Source of the DNA: Umezawaea tangerina
GTDB lineage: Bacteria > Actinomycetota > Actinomycetes > Mycobacteriales > Pseudonocardiaceae
Reading direction: 5' to 3'
Assembly (NCBI RefSeq): GCF_003002815.1
Contig: NZ_PVTF01000023.1
Span: 78,803 to 142,802, forward strand
DNA length: 64,000 nt
In this document: piece by piece, positions 53,005-61,360 of the stretch
How the letters are laid out: the number at the start of each line of letters is the position of its first letter
How positions within the stretch are numbered: position 1 is the stretch's first letter
Translations under genes and position numbers: made by a program
The notes under the pieces: generated by a model
What the model saw: the letters and a program-made list of their open reading frames with translations, nothing else
Told to the model about the DNA's origin: nothing
Database searches by the model: none

Positions 53005-53798
53005 GCGCGGACCGCGAGCGGCGCGAACACCGCGAGGATCCCGACCGACCACACCAGCACCCAGACCACGTGGTCGCCCAGCGGACCGCCGAGCATCAGG
53101 GCTCGCGAGGCCTCCATCATGTGCGCCACCGGGTTCACCCCCACCCAGGACTGCAGCCAGCCCGGCAGGGTGTCCTTCGGCGCGATCATGCTGGTGCCGA
53201 ACGTCAGCGGGAACATGATCACGAACGCCGTGCCCTGCACCGCGCCGGGCGTGCGCATCACCATCCCGATCAGCACGACCACCCAGCTCAGGCAGAACGC
53301 GAAGAAGGTCGTCAGCACGCACGCGGCGAGCACCGACCCGACGCCGGTCTGGAACCGGAAGCCCATGAGCGACGCGAAGACCAGCAGCGACACGATCGCG
53401 ACCACGTACCGGATGAGGTCGCCCGCCACCGACCCGATCAGCGGCGCGGACCGGCCGATCGGGAGGCTCCGGAACCGGTCGAACACGCCCTTGCCGATGT
53501 CGGTGTTCAGGTTCACCCCGGTGGCCATCCCGCCGAACATGACCGTCTGCACCATGATCGCGGGCACGAGGAACTGGAGGTACTTGCCCGTGTCGCCCGC
53601 GATGGCGCCGCCGAGCAGGTACACGAACACCACCACGAAGATCACCGGCTGGATCGTCACGTCCAGCAGCTGCTCGGGGGTGCGCAGGGTCTTGAGGACG
53701 CTGCGCCTGGCCAGCGCGAGGCTGTGCCGGGCGAGACCGAAGGGCCTGGGCTCGATCCGCGCGGGCGCGGTCAGCCGCGGTTCGGCGAGCGCGGTCAT
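52986..53798 (-). CDS. ABC-2 type transporter permease (DrrB-like)
   Basis: 270 residues, six membrane helices. LARRSVLKTLRTPEQLLDVTIQPVIF opens the family, and GTSMIAPKDTLPGWLQSWVGVNP closes the conserved core. Acts with the ATPase encoded just upstream, which it overlaps by four bases, to export a drug or lipid-like product, as DrrAB does for daunorubicin. Confidence 0.92.
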   Translation of the reverse strand: MTALAEPRLTAPARIEPRPFGLARHSLALARRSVLKTLRTPEQLLDVTIQPVIFVVVFVYLLGGAIAGDTGKYLQFLVPAIMVQTVMFGGMATGVNLNTDIGKGVFDRFRSLPIGRSAPLIGSVAGDLIRYVVAIVSLLVFASLMGFRFQTGVGSVLAACVLTTFFAFCLSWVVVLIGMVMRTPGAVQGTAFVIMFPLTFGTSMIAPKDTLPGWLQSWVGVNPVAHMMEASRALMLGGPLGDHVVWVLVWSVGILAVFAPLAVRAYRRRT

Positions 53799-54742
53799 GC
53801 CGCCTCCTGCTGGGTGTGGTGGCCGGTGAGGGTGAAGAAGACCTCGTCGAGGCTGGGCAGCCGCAGCGACAGCTCGGTCACCGCGATCCGCTCCTGGGCG
53901 AGCCTGCGGACGATCTCGGTGAACGCCGCGTCGCCGTCGACCGGCACCGTCAGCACCCCTCGGGCGGGTGACTCCACCTGCCGGTCGGCGACGGCGCCCG
54001 CGATCGCGGAGGCCGTGACCAGGTCGGCCGGGTCGGCGGGCCGGATGAGCACGGTCTGGCCGCCGACGACCCGCTTGAGCTCGCCCGGCGTGCCGTTCGC
54101 GATGACCTTCCCGTGGTCGATGACGGAGATCGTGTCCGCCAGCGCGTCGGCCTCCTCCAGGTACTGCGTGGTCAGCAGCACCGTGACCCCGTCGTCGGCG
54201 AGGGAGCGGACCATCGACCACACGTCCTCCCGCTTCGCCGGGTCCAGCCCGGTCGTCGGCTCGTCGAGGTAGATCACCTCCGGCCGCCCGACCAGGCTCG
54301 CGGCCAGGTCCAGCCGCCTGCGCATGCCGCCCGAGTACGTCTTGACCTGCTTGCCCGCCGCCTCGCTCAACCCGAACCCGGCCAGCAGCTCCACCGCCCG
54401 CGCCTTCGCGTCCGGCGTCCGCAGGTCCAGCAGCTGCCCGATCAGCACCAGGTTCTGCGTGCCCGTCAGGTCCTCGTCGACCGACGCGTACTGACCCGTC
54501 AGCCCGATCAGCCGCCGCACCTTCGCCGCGTCCCGCACCACGTCGAACCCGCCCACGGTCGCCCGCCCCGCGTCCGGTCTCAGCAACGTCGCCAGGATCC
54601 GCACCGCGGTCGTCTTCCCCGCCCCGTTCGGGCCCAGCACCCCCAGCACGCTCCCCTGCTCCGCCGCCAGCTCGATCCCCGCCAGCGCCGTCGTCTTCCC
54701 GTACCTCTTGACCAGGCCCTCGGCCTGGAAAGCCCATGGCAT
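53795..54742 (-). CDS. ABC transporter ATP-binding protein (DrrA-like)
   Basis: 315 residues. Walker A GPNGAGKTTAV, Q-loop LTGQYASVD, signature YSGGMRRRLDLA, Walker B VIYLDEPTTGLDP and switch-His replaced by Gln in LLTTQYLEEAD, as in the DrrA subgroup. A C-terminal domain of about 80 residues (DLVTASAIAGAVADRQVE) is also DrrA-like. The ATG at 54742 follows GAGGGGGAGAG. Next upstream is the duplicated promoter at 54910, divergent. Confidence 0.93.
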   Translation of the reverse strand: MPWAFQAEGLVKRYGKTTALAGIELAAEQGSVLGVLGPNGAGKTTAVRILATLLRPDAGRATVGGFDVVRDAAKVRRLIGLTGQYASVDEDLTGTQNLVLIGQLLDLRTPDAKARAVELLAGFGLSEAAGKQVKTYSGGMRRRLDLAASLVGRPEVIYLDEPTTGLDPAKREDVWSMVRSLADDGVTVLLTTQYLEEADALADTISVIDHGKVIANGTPGELKRVVGGQTVLIRPADPADLVTASAIAGAVADRQVESPARGVLTVPVDGDAAFTEIVRRLAQERIAVTELSLRLPSLDEVFFTLTGHHTQQEAA

Positions 54743-54909
54743 GGGGCTCTCCCCCTCGTGGTTGTGCGAACTGCGCACCACCCTGCCCACCCGCCGTGCC
54801 AAACCCGGCACAACTCCATGTCACCCCATGTCACCCCACCCGCATAACCCATCAGAGGCGACCGGCCACGGCGGGTACACCACAAGTCGGCCCACCACTC
54901 CAACAAATG

Positions 54910-54958
54910 CACACGATGGTGTGACAACTCTTCGGTAGGTCTATTTGACCCTTACGTT
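54910..54958 (+). promoter_or_regulatory. Promoter and operator, copy B (matches 42911-42961)
   Basis: CACACGATGGTGTG (54910-54923, one base different from copy A), then CTTCGG (54930-54935) and TACGTT (54953-54958). The order of elements is the same as copy A, with two bases less between operator and -10. It drives the solitary paralogue of the small protein. Confidence 0.75.
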
Positions 54959-54991
54959 TTCGACGAGTGGCATCGCGACACCGGAGGAAAC

Positions 54992-55387
54992 GTGGACTCG
55001 GCGACAGCGACAGCGATCCAGGACGAGGTGGCGGAACGCCTCGTGTTCGCGAACGGCCTCCTCAGCGCCGTCAGACTGCCCGGCGGCATCTGGCCGAGGT
55101 GCTGCGTCTGGCTGCTCCGCACCGCCCTCGAACGCACCGTCTCCGCCGTCCTGCGCTCCCACGACGAACCCGACACCTCCCCCCGCACCGACCTGCTCAC
55201 CCTCCCGCTCTACGCGGACCCCCGCATCGCCAGCGCCACCTCCCGGCTCTGGGAAGCGCTGACCCGCGTCGCCAACCACCAGGACTACGAACTGGCACCG
55301 ACGGCCGCGGAACTGCGCAAGTGGCACACCGAGGCGGTCCGCACGACCACCGCGCTGTTCGCCGAGGTGGATACCGCCGCGCGGTGA
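54992..55387 (+). CDS. Solitary paralogue of the small ATPase-partner protein
   Basis: 131 residues. Aligns over its length with the protein at 45453: CVWLLRTALERTVSAVL against WLLRTTLERAVVAL, and YELAPTAAELRKWHTEA against YEIAPTVDELRGWHCDT. GTG after GGAGGA. It has the same promoter as the operon, but no ATPase or nuclease gene next to it. It may be an inhibitor, sensor or alternative subunit. Confidence 0.75.
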   Translation: MDSATATAIQDEVAERLVFANGLLSAVRLPGGIWPRCCVWLLRTALERTVSAVLRSHDEPDTSPRTDLLTLPLYADPRIASATSRLWEALTRVANHQDYELAPTAAELRKWHTEAVRTTTALFAEVDTAAR

Positions 55388-55394
55388 GGTAACC

Positions 55395-55416
55395 CATTCC
55401 GCAGATATGCGGAATG
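55395..55416. terminator. Hairpin after the solitary paralogue
   Basis: CATTCCGCA and TGCGGAATG pair exactly over nine bases with a four-base GATA loop, eight bases after the stop. AT-rich sequence follows (GCTATTTTG), which supports a terminator on the plus strand. Confidence 0.6.
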
Positions 55417-55589
55417 AAAGCTATTTTGATTCGCCTTCACCTTTCCTGTCATCCGTACGAGTGAATGCACGCATTCAACATTCACATTCCCCGTTCGGAA
55501 CGACCGGCCTCTCCATTACCCTCCGATTCCAGGAGTCCGACCACGCCTGGCAACCGTTCGGTCGCGGAGGGTGTGCGGGAGGGAGTGCC

Positions 55590-55928
55590 ATGTCGATGCC
55601 ACAGGGCGGCGCCACCATGCGAGTGGACCCCGCGGAGGTGGTCCGCCTCAAGACCCGGCTGGAGGCGGTGCGGGCGACTGTCTCGGACTTCGTCCTCGCC
55701 AACAGCCACGCGCTTGCCGTCGTCCCGTTCGCCGAGGACGACGTGTCCCAGGACGCGGCGAAGGACTTCACCGCGAACGCGGACCAGGCGATCGACGTAA
55801 CACGGCAGTTCATCGACCAGCTGAACCTCACAATCGAAGGCCTCCAAGGGGCTGTCGATACCTACCAGTTGGCGGACGACACCCACGCCATGGCGATGAA
55901 GAACCTCGGCACCGGAATCGGGCGATGA
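55590..55928 (+). CDS. ESX/WXG100-like type VII secretion substrate
   Basis: 112 residues, two-helix hairpin pattern, first gene of an ESX-associated cluster. No WxG motif is seen; the helical N-terminal half (RVDPAEVVRLKTRLEAVRAT) and the C-terminal TYQLADDTH give the YxxxD/E export signal of type VII substrates. The ATG at 55590 follows GGGAG. Its stop overlaps the next ATG. A partner protein may come from the PPE-like gene downstream. Upstream, 55417-55589 is relatively AT-rich and probably holds the promoter. Confidence 0.75.
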   Translation: MSMPQGGATMRVDPAEVVRLKTRLEAVRATVSDFVLANSHALAVVPFAEDDVSQDAAKDFTANADQAIDVTRQFIDQLNLTIEGLQGAVDTYQLADDTHAMAMKNLGTGIGR

Positions 55929-56521
55929 TGACTCGGCACCTGGTGACGGCGACCGCCCTGCTGCTTCTCCTGGCAGCCTGCGGCACCTCCGCGGGCGGCA
56001 CCGCCAAACCGGCGGCCTCCACAAGCCCGACGAGCTCGCCGACCTCTGTGTCGGCTTCAACAGGCCCCTCGACAGGCCTCTCGTCCAGCAGGCCCAAGGA
56101 GGTCCGGATCGACGGGAGAAACCCCTGCGAGCTGATGACCGGGCAGCAGGCGTCCGCCATCGCCCAGACCTTGTCGTCACGGCAGTACGTCGACCAGACG
56201 TTCAAGTCACCCAACTGCATGTTCGAGGCCACCGGCGCGTTCTGGAACATCACCACGGTCGTGACCGAGGGCTTCGAGGTGTGGACCAGCGGCAAACGGC
56301 AGGGACAGCCGACCGCGATCGCGCCGGTCGACGGGTTCCCCGCGATCACGGTCACCCGCTCCGGCGACGAGGCCCGGTGCGATGTAGCCGTCGACGTGGC
56401 GGACGGGCAGTACCTGTTCACCGGGTTCGAGGTGAGCAAAAGCTTCACGGATCGCTTTCCGAAGCCGTGTGACGGGGCCAGGGCGGTTGCGGAGGCGGCT
56501 ATGCAGAACCTGACGAAGTAA
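55925..56521 (+). CDS. DUF3558 lipoprotein
   Basis: 198 residues. Signal peptide with lipobox (LLLLLAACGTS), a Ser/Thr/Pro linker (SPTSSPTSVSASTGPSTG) and a DUF3558 domain beginning DGRNPCELMTGQQA with Cys residues at PCEL, SPNCMF, EARCDV and KPCDG, which suggests two disulfides. Members sit in ESX-type loci of Pseudonocardiaceae and are cell-surface anchored; role unknown. Confidence 0.85.
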   Translation: MMTRHLVTATALLLLLAACGTSAGGTAKPAASTSPTSSPTSVSASTGPSTGLSSSRPKEVRIDGRNPCELMTGQQASAIAQTLSSRQYVDQTFKSPNCMFEATGAFWNITTVVTEGFEVWTSGKRQGQPTAIAPVDGFPAITVTRSGDEARCDVAVDVADGQYLFTGFEVSKSFTDRFPKPCDGARAVAEAAMQNLTK

Positions 56522-56532
56522 GGGGGATCGTC

Positions 56533-57834
56533 ATGCCGGTGGGGAACCACAACTTCGACGCGCAGTCACACAAGCAGCTCTACGACAAGATCCACAGCAG
56601 TGCCGATGCCGCTCTGGCGCAGGCGACGAATGACGCGTGGTTGAGCTTCCGTGCGGTCATGGGGAATGCGAAGTCGGAGGTGGAGTCGGCGCTGCGGGAC
56701 GCGAAGGTGTCGTGGACGGGTGCGGCCAGTGACTCGTTCGGCGGTGGGATGGCGCCGTTAGTGCAGTGGGCGGAGAACGCCCGTGCCGCCGGGGTCGAGA
56801 GCCATGACGCGTTCCAGGCGCAGCAGTCGTACTACACGGGGACGCGGGAACGGATGCCCGAGCCGGTGGTGGTGTCGTCGACGGCCAACGACGACTTCTT
56901 CGGGATCCCGGCCGGGATGACGCACCTGGTCGGTGGACAGACGGACCAGGACGTGGAGGAGCAGCGGGCGCTTGAGGCCAAGCGTGAGGCTGTGCGGATG
57001 ATGAACGGGTACCAGGGCGGTGCGGCGGAGGCGGTGTCGCGGGTGGGCGCGTTCACGCCGCCGCCGACCGTGACCGTGGAGGTGCCTGCGCCGCGGGTGG
57101 AGCAGTCGGTGGAGCAGCGGCAGTACTCACGGGAGTTCGGTGAGCGGTTCGGCGCCGGCGAGACAACGACCCAGGCTGCTTCGACACCAGCGCCGCAGAC
57201 TCAGCAAAGCGCCGTGGTGCCACCCACGGGTTTGGCCCAGGGCAACGCTTTCCCGTCGCCGCAGACCGCGCAGGGCTCGACGCACGTGTCCACTTCCGTT
57301 GCACCGCTGGCGGCACACCACTCCCCTGCGGGCACTACCGCCTCGTCGTCCACTACCTCGACACCTGGCCGCAATGTTCCAGGTGGGACAACCACAGGCG
57401 GTCAAAGCGTCGGGAACATGGGACCCGGCGCACGCGGCGGCGGCAGTTCAGGAATCGGGATCAGCACGCGCGGCGGCGGTTCAGGTCTCGGGGTCGACAT
57501 GCGCGGCGGCGGTCCAGGAATCGGGACCGGCACGCGCGGTGGCGGCCCAGGGTCATCCACACCCAACGGTCCGACCGTCTCCGGCCGACCAGAACAGCCC
57601 GGCCAACCGGTGGGGCGTGGCAAGTCCGGCAGCTCCGCGACCGAACCGGCGCTCGGTGTCCGGCCGGGCCTCAAAGGCGCGGCGGGGATGGCGATGGGTG
57701 GGGTTCCGCAAGGGGTGCAGGGCGAGGAGGACGGGGAGCACAAGGCCGCCGAGTACCTCCAGGAGCTGGACGACGTGTGGGGCGGGGACGACGTTCTGGT
57801 CGCTCCCCCGGTGATCGGGGACGACCAGCGGTGA
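56533..57834 (+). CDS. PPE-like/WXG-fold ESX substrate with Gly/Pro-rich tail
   Basis: 433 residues. The first 110 residues are helical and carry VSWTGAASDSF, a WxG turn, as in PPE/WXG proteins. The rest is low-complexity: a Pro/Val/Glu region, Ser/Thr-rich stretches, then four Gly repeats (RGGGSSGIGIS type), and a conserved-looking C terminus (EYLQELDDVWGGDDVLVAPP). Probably exported by, or a chaperoned substrate of, an ESX-like system. The stop overlaps the GTG of the espG-like gene. Confidence 0.8.
   Translation: MPVGNHNFDAQSHKQLYDKIHSSADAALAQATNDAWLSFRAVMGNAKSEVESALRDAKVSWTGAASDSFGGGMAPLVQWAENARAAGVESHDAFQAQQSYYTGTRERMPEPVVVSSTANDDFFGIPAGMTHLVGGQTDQDVEEQRALEAKREAVRMMNGYQGGAAEAVSRVGAFTPPPTVTVEVPAPRVEQSVEQRQYSREFGERFGAGETTTQAASTPAPQTQQSAVVPPTGLAQGNAFPSPQTAQGSTHVSTSVAPLAAHHSPAGTTASSSTTSTPGRNVPGGTTTGGQSVGNMGPGARGGGSSGIGISTRGGGSGLGVDMRGGGPGIGTGTRGGGPGSSTPNGPTVSGRPEQPGQPVGRGKSGSSATEPALGVRPGLKGAAGMAMGGVPQGVQGEEDGEHKAAEYLQELDDVWGGDDVLVAPPVIGDDQR
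57424..57555 (+). repeat. Tandem imperfect repeats encoding RGGG units
   Basis: About four copies of a 33-39 base unit around GCGGCGGCGGTTCAGG encode RGGGxxGxGxxx. Repeat number in such sequences changes easily by slippage. Confidence 0.7.
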
Positions 57835-58592
57835 GCCGGTTCGTACTGACCCGCCTGGAGTACGACCTGTGCTGGGAGCACCTGCGGCTCGGCGAGCAGC
57901 CGACGGCATTGGCGATCCCTGGTCACGGCAAGACGTTGGAGGAGCGGCGGGAGCTGTTCCACCACGCCTGGCGGGGGCTGGGTGAGCGGAGGCTCACCGG
58001 TCGTGGGGAGCTGGATCCGGTGCTCGCGGAGCGGTTGCGAGTCCTTGCCCGACCGGAGCGTGAGGTGGACGCGCGGCTGCGGTTGGACCGGCACGGTCCG
58101 CGGACGCGGGCGATGGGTGCGGCCCACAACGGGAAGGCGGTCGTCGCGGTGCTCACGGCCGAGGAGCTGACTCTTGACGCTGTGGAGGAGTCCGGGCTGG
58201 CGGGCGCGCTCGTGGGGCTTCTCCCCGCGGCACCCGTACCCAGGTCGCGCTCGATCACGATGCCCGGCGAGCTGCTGGATCGTGCGGCCGCCGCCGGTGT
58301 GCGGATGGAGCAGGTGCTGCGGGAGGGCGGCCTGACGGGGCAGGACGCGCGGCAGGTCTGCGCGGTGCTGGGTGACGTGGTCGCGATGGGCCAGTTCGGT
58401 GCGGCACATCGTCGTGATCACCAAGGACATCCGGGGCCGCGGCGACGGGCGTCGTATGTCGTGTCGTTCTACGACACCCCGGAGGGCCGGTGGCAGTTCA
58501 CCCGGCGACGGGGGTGGGCGACGCTGGCGGCCGCCGACCACCCGCGGCTGACGTCGGCGGTCACGGAACTGCTCGCGGACAGCACGCGGTAA
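57831..58592 (+). CDS. EspG family ESX secretion-associated protein
   Basis: 253 residues. EspG proteins are cytoplasmic chaperones that bind PE/PPE substrates before type VII export. Seen: RLEYDLCWEHLRLGEQP at the N terminus, the beta sheet VVAVLTAEELTLD, and the C-terminal SYVVSFYDTPEGRWQFTRRR. GTG overlaps the stop of the PPE-like gene, its likely client. No ESX membrane components (EccB-E, MycP) are present in this window. Confidence 0.87.
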   Translation: MSRFVLTRLEYDLCWEHLRLGEQPTALAIPGHGKTLEERRELFHHAWRGLGERRLTGRGELDPVLAERLRVLARPEREVDARLRLDRHGPRTRAMGAAHNGKAVVAVLTAEELTLDAVEESGLAGALVGLLPAAPVPRSRSITMPGELLDRAAAAGVRMEQVLREGGLTGQDARQVCAVLGDVVAMGQFGAAHRRDHQGHPGPRRRASYVVSFYDTPEGRWQFTRRRGWATLAAADHPRLTSAVTELLADSTR

Positions 58593-58657
58593 GCGAGAAC
58601 CTGCGACGGAGGTACCGGCCGTTCCGTGGCGTGTGGGGCTTCGGCGGCTGCCCGAAA

Positions 58658-58680
58658 TTGTCGTACCCCGTGGTTAGCGT
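58658..58680 (+). promoter_or_regulatory. PafBC-type damage promoter with leaderless start
   Basis: TTGTCGTAC, eight bases, then TAGCGT: the tTGTCRGtg-N8-TAnnnT pattern with one change in the left box. The ATG of the next gene begins six bases after the -10, at the expected transcription start. Confidence 0.65.
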
Positions 58681-58686
58681 GGGGGT

Positions 58687-59325
58687 ATGACGGAGATCGT
58701 GTTCCACCCGGCAGGGTCGGTGCCGGGTCCTGAGGAGCGGTTGGCCGAGCTCGGGCTGAGGGTGGGGTACCTGGACGAGGCGATCTGGGCCGGGGTGAAC
58801 GCGCGCATGTCGGCGCCGCCGTTGGGGCCCACCAACGGGCCTGGGTTGTTGGACTGGATCCATCGGGTGGGGCGGTTGCGGGAGGTGCTGGTCGGGCAGG
58901 GGTGGAGTCGGTACGACAAGTGGAACGCGGGGCTGGTGAGGCATCCGAGCAAGCCGGTCGTGCTGGGGGCGTTGCAGGGGAACCGGCACACCGGTGACGA
59001 GGCCGCGAAGCTGCGCAGCGACTATACCAAGGGTCCGGCGATCACGGCGATGACGCAGGACAACGACCACGACCAGTTCAGCCTGTTCGCGGACTTCGAG
59101 CGGAACGGGGGCCTGAAGCTGTGGTTCCTGGTGACGTTCCCGACGGTGCGGGACGGGCGGTTGGTGGTGCTGCGGGAGGTGTCGCAGCCGGAGCCGACGC
59201 CGCAGGGGCAGGTGATCGACCACTGGGCGCATCGGATCGTGCTGCCGCCCTACGACTTCGGGCCGATGGTGGGCGGAGAGGAGGACGGTGCCGTGGAGGT
59301 GGACTTCCCGGTGACGTTGCGGTGA
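58687..59325 (+). CDS. Hypothetical protein under a damage-type promoter
   Basis: 212 residues, no recognised family. Starts MTEIVFHPAGSVPG. Contains LGLRVGYLDEAIWAGVNARM, LVRHPSKPVVLGALQGNR and a Trp/Phe-rich beta region (LKLWFLVTFPTVRDGRLVVL). No membrane segment. Leaderless by position of the promoter. The neighbour downstream is an XRE-ImmA protein, whose family in Deinococcus (IrrE) controls damage genes; a link is plausible but unproven. Confidence 0.7.
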   Translation: MTEIVFHPAGSVPGPEERLAELGLRVGYLDEAIWAGVNARMSAPPLGPTNGPGLLDWIHRVGRLREVLVGQGWSRYDKWNAGLVRHPSKPVVLGALQGNRHTGDEAAKLRSDYTKGPAITAMTQDNDHDQFSLFADFERNGGLKLWFLVTFPTVRDGRLVVLREVSQPEPTPQGQVIDHWAHRIVLPPYDFGPMVGGEEDGAVEVDFPVTLR

Positions 59326-59573
59326 CACCACCCGCCCAGGCGTGACCCAACTTCCAGCCGCAGCCGGCAAGGCATCCGCGCTTCGCCGGATCGTGCCCTG
59401 TACCGGACAGGGCGTCCTGCTTCGCACCGGACGAAGCATCCGGACGTCGTGCCGGGTGGGACATCCGGGCTTCGTCGGGCAGAGAGGCGGCTCCGGGGTG
59501 GGTGGTGTGGGCGAGGGCGTGATCGAACCCCGTTTGGCGGCTCCGTCGAGGCAGGTACCAGAATGGCGGGATC

Positions 59574-60647
59574 ATGCTCACCGCATCCCGGCTTGTCTTG
59601 GCGCGCAAGCGGCGTGGTCTGAGCGCGGGTGCGTTGGCGCGGGTCGTCGGGGTGAGTGCCGCCAGCATCGGTGACTACGAGCGCGGGCGGCGGCAGCCCG
59701 ATGCCCGTCGGACGGCCGCGTTGGCGGAGGCGTTGGGGTTTCCGGTGGGGTTCCTGGAAGCGCCGGACGAGGACGAGCTGCCCGTGGGGGCGGTGGCGTT
59801 CCGGGCGGCGGGGCGGGTGCCCGCGGTGAGGCGGGACGCGGCGGTGGCCGTGGGGCGGTTGGCGATCGGGGTGAACCGGTGGTTGGAGCGGACGTTCTCG
59901 TTGCCCACCGCGGACGTCCCCACGTTGGACCACCCCGACCCGGAGACGGCGGCGGAGATGGTGCGCGCCCGCTGGCGGTTGGGGACGGGAGTGGCGCCGA
60001 ACGTGGTGCACCTGTTGGAGGCGCACGGGGTTCGGGTGTTCTCGTTGCCCGCGGACTGCGCGGAGGTGGACGCGTTCTCGTTCCGGAGCGGGGGAACGCC
60101 CTACGTGTTCCTGAACCCGACGACGTCGGGTGAGCGGGGGCGGTTCGACGCGGCGCACGAGCTGGGGCACCTGGTGCTGCACGGGAACGGGCGGCCGGTG
60201 GACGCGGAGGAGCAGGCGAACGCGTTCGCGGGCGCGTTCCTGATGCCGAGGGCCGGGGTGGTGGCGTCGGTGCCCCGTGGCCCGGTCACCGAACAGGTGC
60301 TCGGCCACCGGGCGCGCTGGCGGGTGTCGGCGTTGGCGTTGACCTACCGGTTGCGGGATATGGGGTTGCTGACCGCCGAGCAGTACGGCGCGGTGTGCGC
60401 GGAGCTGAGCGGGCGCGGTTACCGGATCGCGGAGCCGGACGGCGTGGTGGCCCGTGAAGGGTCCTTGCTGTTGGCCAAGGTGTTCCGGGTGTTGCGCGAG
60501 CGGGGGACGACACCGCAGCAGGTTGCGCGGGAACTGTTGCTGGACGGGGCCGAACTGGACGGTCTGCTGTTCGGGCTGGTGCTGACAGTGCTGCCGGGCG
60601 CACGGCGGACCAGCGCCCGGCAGGGGCGGTTGTCGCTGGTGCGGTGA
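59574..60647 (+). CDS. XRE regulator fused to an ImmA/IrrE metallopeptidase domain
   Basis: 357 residues. N-terminal XRE helix-turn-helix (ARKRRGLSAGALARVVGVSA, then IGDYERGRRQPDARR) joined to a COG2856 zinc peptidase domain: FDAAHELGHLVLH gives HExxH (His195, Glu196, His199) and EEQANAFAGAFLMP the third ligand Glu. Such proteins cleave repressors after stress (IrrE on DdrO, ImmA on ImmR) or act as antitoxins. C-terminal 100 residues are helical. The substrate may be the protein encoded upstream or a distant repressor. 248 bases precede it, with GC-rich sequence and no clear gene. Confidence 0.9.
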   Translation: MLTASRLVLARKRRGLSAGALARVVGVSAASIGDYERGRRQPDARRTAALAEALGFPVGFLEAPDEDELPVGAVAFRAAGRVPAVRRDAAVAVGRLAIGVNRWLERTFSLPTADVPTLDHPDPETAAEMVRARWRLGTGVAPNVVHLLEAHGVRVFSLPADCAEVDAFSFRSGGTPYVFLNPTTSGERGRFDAAHELGHLVLHGNGRPVDAEEQANAFAGAFLMPRAGVVASVPRGPVTEQVLGHRARWRVSALALTYRLRDMGLLTAEQYGAVCAELSGRGYRIAEPDGVVAREGSLLLAKVFRVLRERGTTPQQVARELLLDGAELDGLLFGLVLTVLPGARRTSARQGRLSLVR

Positions 60648-60648
60648 G

Positions 60649-61185
60649 TCACCGGCGGCGCTTGCCCCACAGCGGCAGGATGGGCGGGAGGTCGCTGAGC
60701 AGGGGCTTGGGCGCCTTGGGGGCGATGTCGTCGTCATCGTCCCAGTGCCGCCCGTACTGGTCGGGCAGCTCGCCCCAACCCCAGTAGGGCGCGGGACCGT
60801 CCGGGACGAAACCCAGCTGCTCCAACGGGTCCACGCGGTCGGCGCCGACGGTGCACAGGTGCGCCCACTCGTCGCCGAAGTCGAAGACGTAGGCGAACTG
60901 GTCACCGGACTTCAGCTTGCCGAGCTTCGTCTTCCCGCTGTCGATCGTCCCCTCCGGCTCGTCGCCGTCCCAGAGGTTCAAGGCGCTGATGCAGGCGCCG
61001 CCGAACAGGGTGAACATGTGCATGTGCGCCAGGTCCCACCGGGCGAACGCGACGTCCACAGCCCGTGCGAGCTGGGCGAACGAGTGCGAGCGGGACACCA
61101 CGAAGTCGCGGCCCGGACGAGGCCAGAACTGCTCACCGCGACCTTCGACGAGCTCCACGCGAATCGACAGCCAGGTACGTGCCAC
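60649..61185 (-). CDS. pRiA4b ORF-3-like protein
   Basis: 178 residues. LAHMHMFTLFGG, FAYVFDFGDEWAHLCTV and YWGWGELPDQYGRHWDDD are the hallmarks of the plasmid pRiA4b ORF-3 family (PRiA4_ORF3), a small alpha/beta protein of unknown function common in accessory DNA. The C terminus is basic (LPLWGKRRR). GTG start. Its stop is one base from the stop of the convergent XRE-ImmA gene. Confidence 0.85.
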   Translation of the reverse strand: MARTWLSIRVELVEGRGEQFWPRPGRDFVVSRSHSFAQLARAVDVAFARWDLAHMHMFTLFGGACISALNLWDGDEPEGTIDSGKTKLGKLKSGDQFAYVFDFGDEWAHLCTVGADRVDPLEQLGFVPDGPAPYWGWGELPDQYGRHWDDDDDIAPKAPKPLLSDLPPILPLWGKRRR

Positions 61186-61360
61186 GGCGACAAGATAGTG
61201 GATCTCGAACGGGTTGTTCGGCGTTCGGCGAGGAGTGGTCGTTCACCCCCGGCACCGTCGAAGCGTGTCGGCGTGGCCGTTGTGCCAGCTCGCTGGCGCA
61301 CAGCGGCGGCAGGTCGCGCAGTGCGACGCGGATTTCCGCGATGTGGTAGCTCTGGCACGC

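Noticed and set aside
46468..53322. A 2284-codon open frame on the minus strand
   Set aside because: It is antisense to the YhaN-like and SARP genes, which have clear domains. The frame is open only because of high G/C in third positions; its composition (long Arg/Gly/Leu/Val runs) is not that of a protein.
55417..55589. Relatively AT-rich stretch as a sign of a mobile-element border
   Set aside because: No inverted repeats, direct repeats or transposase remnants; it fits an ordinary promoter region for the ESX locus.
59342..59573. Possible small frames and imperfect CATCCGxxCTTCG repeats before the XRE-ImmA gene
   Set aside because: The repeats are short and degenerate and may reflect composition only; the frames overlap the real gene in another phase and lack ribosome-binding sites.
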